Below are positions 62,188 to 64,000 of a DNA stretch of 64,000 nt, in pieces. The notes beneath the pieces are model-generated. The model made no database searches, was not told the DNA's origin, and was given only the letters and a program-made list of their open reading frames with translations. Source of the DNA: RGIG2945 sp045540355 (GTDB lineage Bacteria; Bacillota; Clostridia; Oscillospirales; Acutalibacteraceae); contig JAZQHB010000082.1 in NCBI GenBank assembly GCA_045540355.1, forward strand, positions 1-64,000. The letters run 5' to 3'. Position 1 is the first letter of the stretch. Every line of letters starts with the position of its first letter. The position numbers were made by a program, and so were the translations under genes.

Positions 62188-62237
62188 TTGAGTTTCCTCC
62201 TTGTGCTAATTACTGCAATATACAGTTATTCTTATAT

Positions 62238-62265
62238 ATTATACCACAAAGAAAAAATTTCTCAA
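62238..62265 (-). promoter_or_regulatory. Sigma-A-type promoter for asp23-nusB
   Basis: On the minus strand TTGAGA (62260-62265) and TATAAT (62238-62243) are separated by 16 bases. The -35 box abuts the spoIIIAH stop, giving the housekeeping genes a start independent of the sporulation operon. Confidence 0.7.
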
Positions 62266-62793
62266 CTATTTTGATTCAATTATTGTAATATTTTTAGCCT
62301 GAATCGTCGAATGTTTCATAATAAGTTCGGTAATTATCAGGGCTGATGCATCATTTTGTTCTCCTTTGACAATAACTTCAGCCTTGTCGCCGTTGATTAT
62401 CACAAGTGAATCGGCAGAAATTTTCGCTTTAATCAGGTTTTCCATATCGGTTTCAAGCTTCATATTGTCTGCAAGTTTATTCATTTTGTCTGTTGCCGCT
62501 TTTATTGCCTCATCATCAGATTCGCTGTCTTTAATTATATCTTCAAGCTCTTCGGCAATTTCATCGTGAGTATTACTTCTCTTGAGTTTAGCTTCTGCAA
62601 ACAAATCTTCGCTCTTATCACTATTCACATATTTTGCATCACCTAAATTTGCTTGCATCTGAGATTTTGCTGTTGTTTCTGTTTCCAAAGACACATCAGG
62701 TTTCGTAAAATACCAATTCACAAACACCGCTGCTGACAAAGTCAATACTAATCCCGCCATAACAATCTGCCTTTTTCTGATTAAAATATTCAT
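62266..62793 (-). CDS. spoIIIAH: Stage III sporulation protein AH
   Basis: A 175-residue mother-cell membrane protein with one N-terminal segment (about residues 8-28) and a YscJ-like extracellular domain that pairs with SpoIIQ to form the feeding-tube channel to the forespore. The Ala/Asp/Glu-rich middle and the C-terminal NITIIESK are typical. The ATG at 62793 has GGAGG six bases upstream. It is the last gene of the spoIIIA operon. Confidence 0.93.
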   Translation of the reverse strand: MNILIRKRQIVMAGLVLTLSAAVFVNWYFTKPDVSLETETTAKSQMQANLGDAKYVNSDKSEDLFAEAKLKRSNTHDEIAEELEDIIKDSESDDEAIKAATDKMNKLADNMKLETDMENLIKAKISADSLVIINGDKAEVIVKGEQNDASALIITELIMKHSTIQAKNITIIESK

Positions 62794-62804
62794 TTCTGCC
62801 TCCG

Positions 62805-63299
62805 TTATTTCATTTTTATCACACATACTCTGTTTGAGTTTATATCCAAAACAGATGTAATCATGTCCGTTATCTCTTGCCTGACGGTTGCACTCGATGC
62901 ACCCTCACAGATTACCGCAACGCCTCTAACCTCGGGTGCGATTATTTTCAGGAGCATGCCTCCCTGCCCGCTGCCGCTTTTTATGAGAATATATTCGGAT
63001 TCACTCTTATCATCATTTGTATTCCGGTTCTGTGCAAAAACCGATTCGCTTGAGCTTTCGAGTGTTACCATAACCTTTGCATTCCCCGCACCGCTTATGT
63101 TGGTGATCATCGCAGTAAGTTTGATTTCAATTTCTTCTGCATAGCTGTATTCGATATTGGCGGCATCTTGTTTTTGCTCTTTTACTTCATCTGTGCTTGA
63201 AACAAATTCAGAAACAACCAACAAAACTACACATACAAGCCCCAAAAGTACAATTACCGCAATTTTTTTATTTTCTTTCAGCTTTTCCAGAAATTTCAT
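62805..63299 (-). CDS. spoIIIAG: Stage III sporulation protein AG
   Basis: A 164-residue protein with one transmembrane segment (about residues 12-31) and a ring-building extracellular domain. The stretch beginning IKLTAMITNISGAGNAKVMVTLE and the C-terminal APEVRGVAVICEGA match SpoIIIAG, which forms a large ring in the forespore channel. Its ATG overlaps the spoIIIAF stop by four bases. Confidence 0.94.
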   Translation of the reverse strand: MKFLEKLKENKKIAVIVLLGLVCVVLLVVSEFVSSTDEVKEQKQDAANIEYSYAEEIEIKLTAMITNISGAGNAKVMVTLESSSESVFAQNRNTNDDKSESEYILIKSGSGQGGMLLKIIAPEVRGVAVICEGASSATVRQEITDMITSVLDINSNRVCVIKMK

Positions 63300-63754
63300 G
63301 TTGTCACTCTCACATCATATCCGAGTTCATTTTTTATCCTTAATTTAATCTCCTGTGACTTGCTTATATCTTCGGGTCTTACGGTTATTACCGTTTCAGT
63401 AATAGATATGCTGTTATCAGGATTTTTATCCGTAATTATTTTAACAATCGGGTCTGTAATTTTCATCGATTTCAGTATCCGCTCTATACTTTTAACTGCT
63501 ACTGTTTCCATGCTCTCGGTTATTTTATCAATAAGCTTGTTTTCCTTTGCATCGGAATATTCAAGCTCCGGCAATTGAAAATCAAGGTCGATGCTTCCTG
63601 TTATAAGCGGCGATACAGATGAAGATATTATAAAAGTAAAAATAGCTACTCTGACAATTTTTTGCAACGAACCTTTAGGTGTCAGCATATAGACTACACC
63701 CGCAACCAATGAAGATACTGCTACCGAAAAAATCCACGCTTTAATTGCAGACAT
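63296..63754 (-). CDS. spoIIIAF: Stage III sporulation protein AF
   Basis: A 152-residue membrane protein with two N-terminal hydrophobic segments (about residues 5-22 and 32-52) and a ring-building-like C-terminal domain ending in ELGYDVRVTT. It is a component of the SpoIIIA channel. The ATG at 63754 overlaps the spoIIIAE stop (TAATG). Confidence 0.93.
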   Translation of the reverse strand: MSAIKAWIFSVAVSSLVAGVVYMLTPKGSLQKIVRVAIFTFIISSSVSPLITGSIDLDFQLPELEYSDAKENKLIDKITESMETVAVKSIERILKSMKITDPIVKIITDKNPDNSISITETVITVRPEDISKSQEIKLRIKNELGYDVRVTT

Positions 63755-64000
63755 TATGTACCGCCGCCTTTCAGTAACATTAAAAGTCCTGTGGATATTA
63801 TTAAAATCACACAATTTAATATTACAACAACATTTATGAGAGTTGTTGAATCAGCTATGATTTTAAATAAATCCGATAACTCTCCGAGTTTAAGTGCAGA
63901 AGAAATTGCTGATGCAAATCTCAAGACAACCGTCCATATAAAAAGCTCAATTATCACAGGAATATTGATTAAAGCAACGGTTGCAATACCGAAACCGCCA
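63754..64000 (-). CDS. spoIIIAE: Stage III sporulation protein AE, C-terminal part
   Basis: The last 81 residues or so of SpoIIIAE, a polytopic membrane protein of the forespore channel. The frame is open to the window edge and reads GGFGIATVALINIPV before the final two hydrophobic segments, ending LLKGGGT. The 5' part lies outside the window. Confidence 0.93.
   Translation of the reverse strand, partial: GGFGIATVALINIPVIIELFIWTVVLRFASAISSALKLGELSDLFKIIADSTTLINVVVILNCVILIISTGLLMLLKGGGT

Noticed and set aside
1..64000. CRISPR arrays, tRNA or rRNA genes, insertion sequences, phage genes
   Set aside because: No spaced direct repeats, tRNA cloverleaf ends, rRNA segments, transposase motifs or phage structural proteins were recognised on either strand.

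Overview
The window looks like chromosomal DNA from a low-GC, endospore-forming, anaerobic member of the Clostridia, most like the Ruminococcaceae/Oscillospiraceae group (family placement is inference). The grounds are sporulation genes (spoIIIAE-AH, spoIVA, a CwlD-type amidase, a DacF-type carboxypeptidase), a Bacillota gene order around nusB-xseAB-ispA-dxs-tlyA-argR-recN, an NAD-linked PyrD/PyrK dihydroorotate dehydrogenase, acetate kinase, and frequent TTG/GTG starts behind strong GGAGG sites. I saw no rRNA, tRNA, CRISPR array, insertion sequence or prophage.

Layout. 1-5.1 kb: a minus-strand cluster degV - cwlD - radA - DUF6873, and a plus-strand pair of half-size TauE/SafE permeases whose end overlaps ruvX. 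4.7-15.2 kb: one tightly coupled minus-strand unit, class A PBP - pyrC - pyrF - carA - carB - pyrK - pyrD - ruvX. 15.4-22.6 kb: a small exported protein, dacF, mtaB, tmcAL, ackA, spoIVA, secG. 22.8-36.5 kb: a long minus-strand housekeeping operon, rnjA - gdpP - rplI - dnaB - tilS - hpt - ftsH - parE - parC. 36.7-40.3 kb: phosphofructokinase, a DUF1846 protein and an EEP-family hydrolase. 40.4-50.7 kb: an accessory sugar and nitrogen region, mostly plus strand, with ThuA-like and Gfo/Idh/MocA proteins, an SPFH protein, a TIM-barrel epimerase-like protein, a PHP phosphoesterase, an AraC regulator, xylA-xylB and glnA. 50.8-64.0 kb: a minus-strand string spoIIIAE-AF-AG-AH - asp23 - nusB - tsaD-like - xseA - xseB - ispA - dxs - tlyA - nadK - argR - recN - tyrS - luxS.

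The most unusual observation is the carbamoyl-phosphate synthetase pair inside the otherwise normal pyrimidine operon. Both frames are full and uninterrupted, yet CarA lacks the Cys, His and Glu of its glutaminase triad. CarB lacks the metal/ATP ligands in both ATP-grasp halves and has lost about 60 residues from the second one, while its C-terminal MGS-like allosteric domain is well preserved. It reads as a retained pseudoenzyme complex, which I do not know to be described. The neighbouring PyrC, PyrF, PyrK and PyrD keep their catalytic residues.

Secondary points: a phosphofructokinase with a mixed ATP/PPi signature, a tandem 11-bp repeat just downstream of its promoter, a near-identical 20-bp element upstream of both the ThuA and xylA operons, a compact pseudoknot-capable element between parC and secG, and a TsaD paralogue standing where folD often sits.
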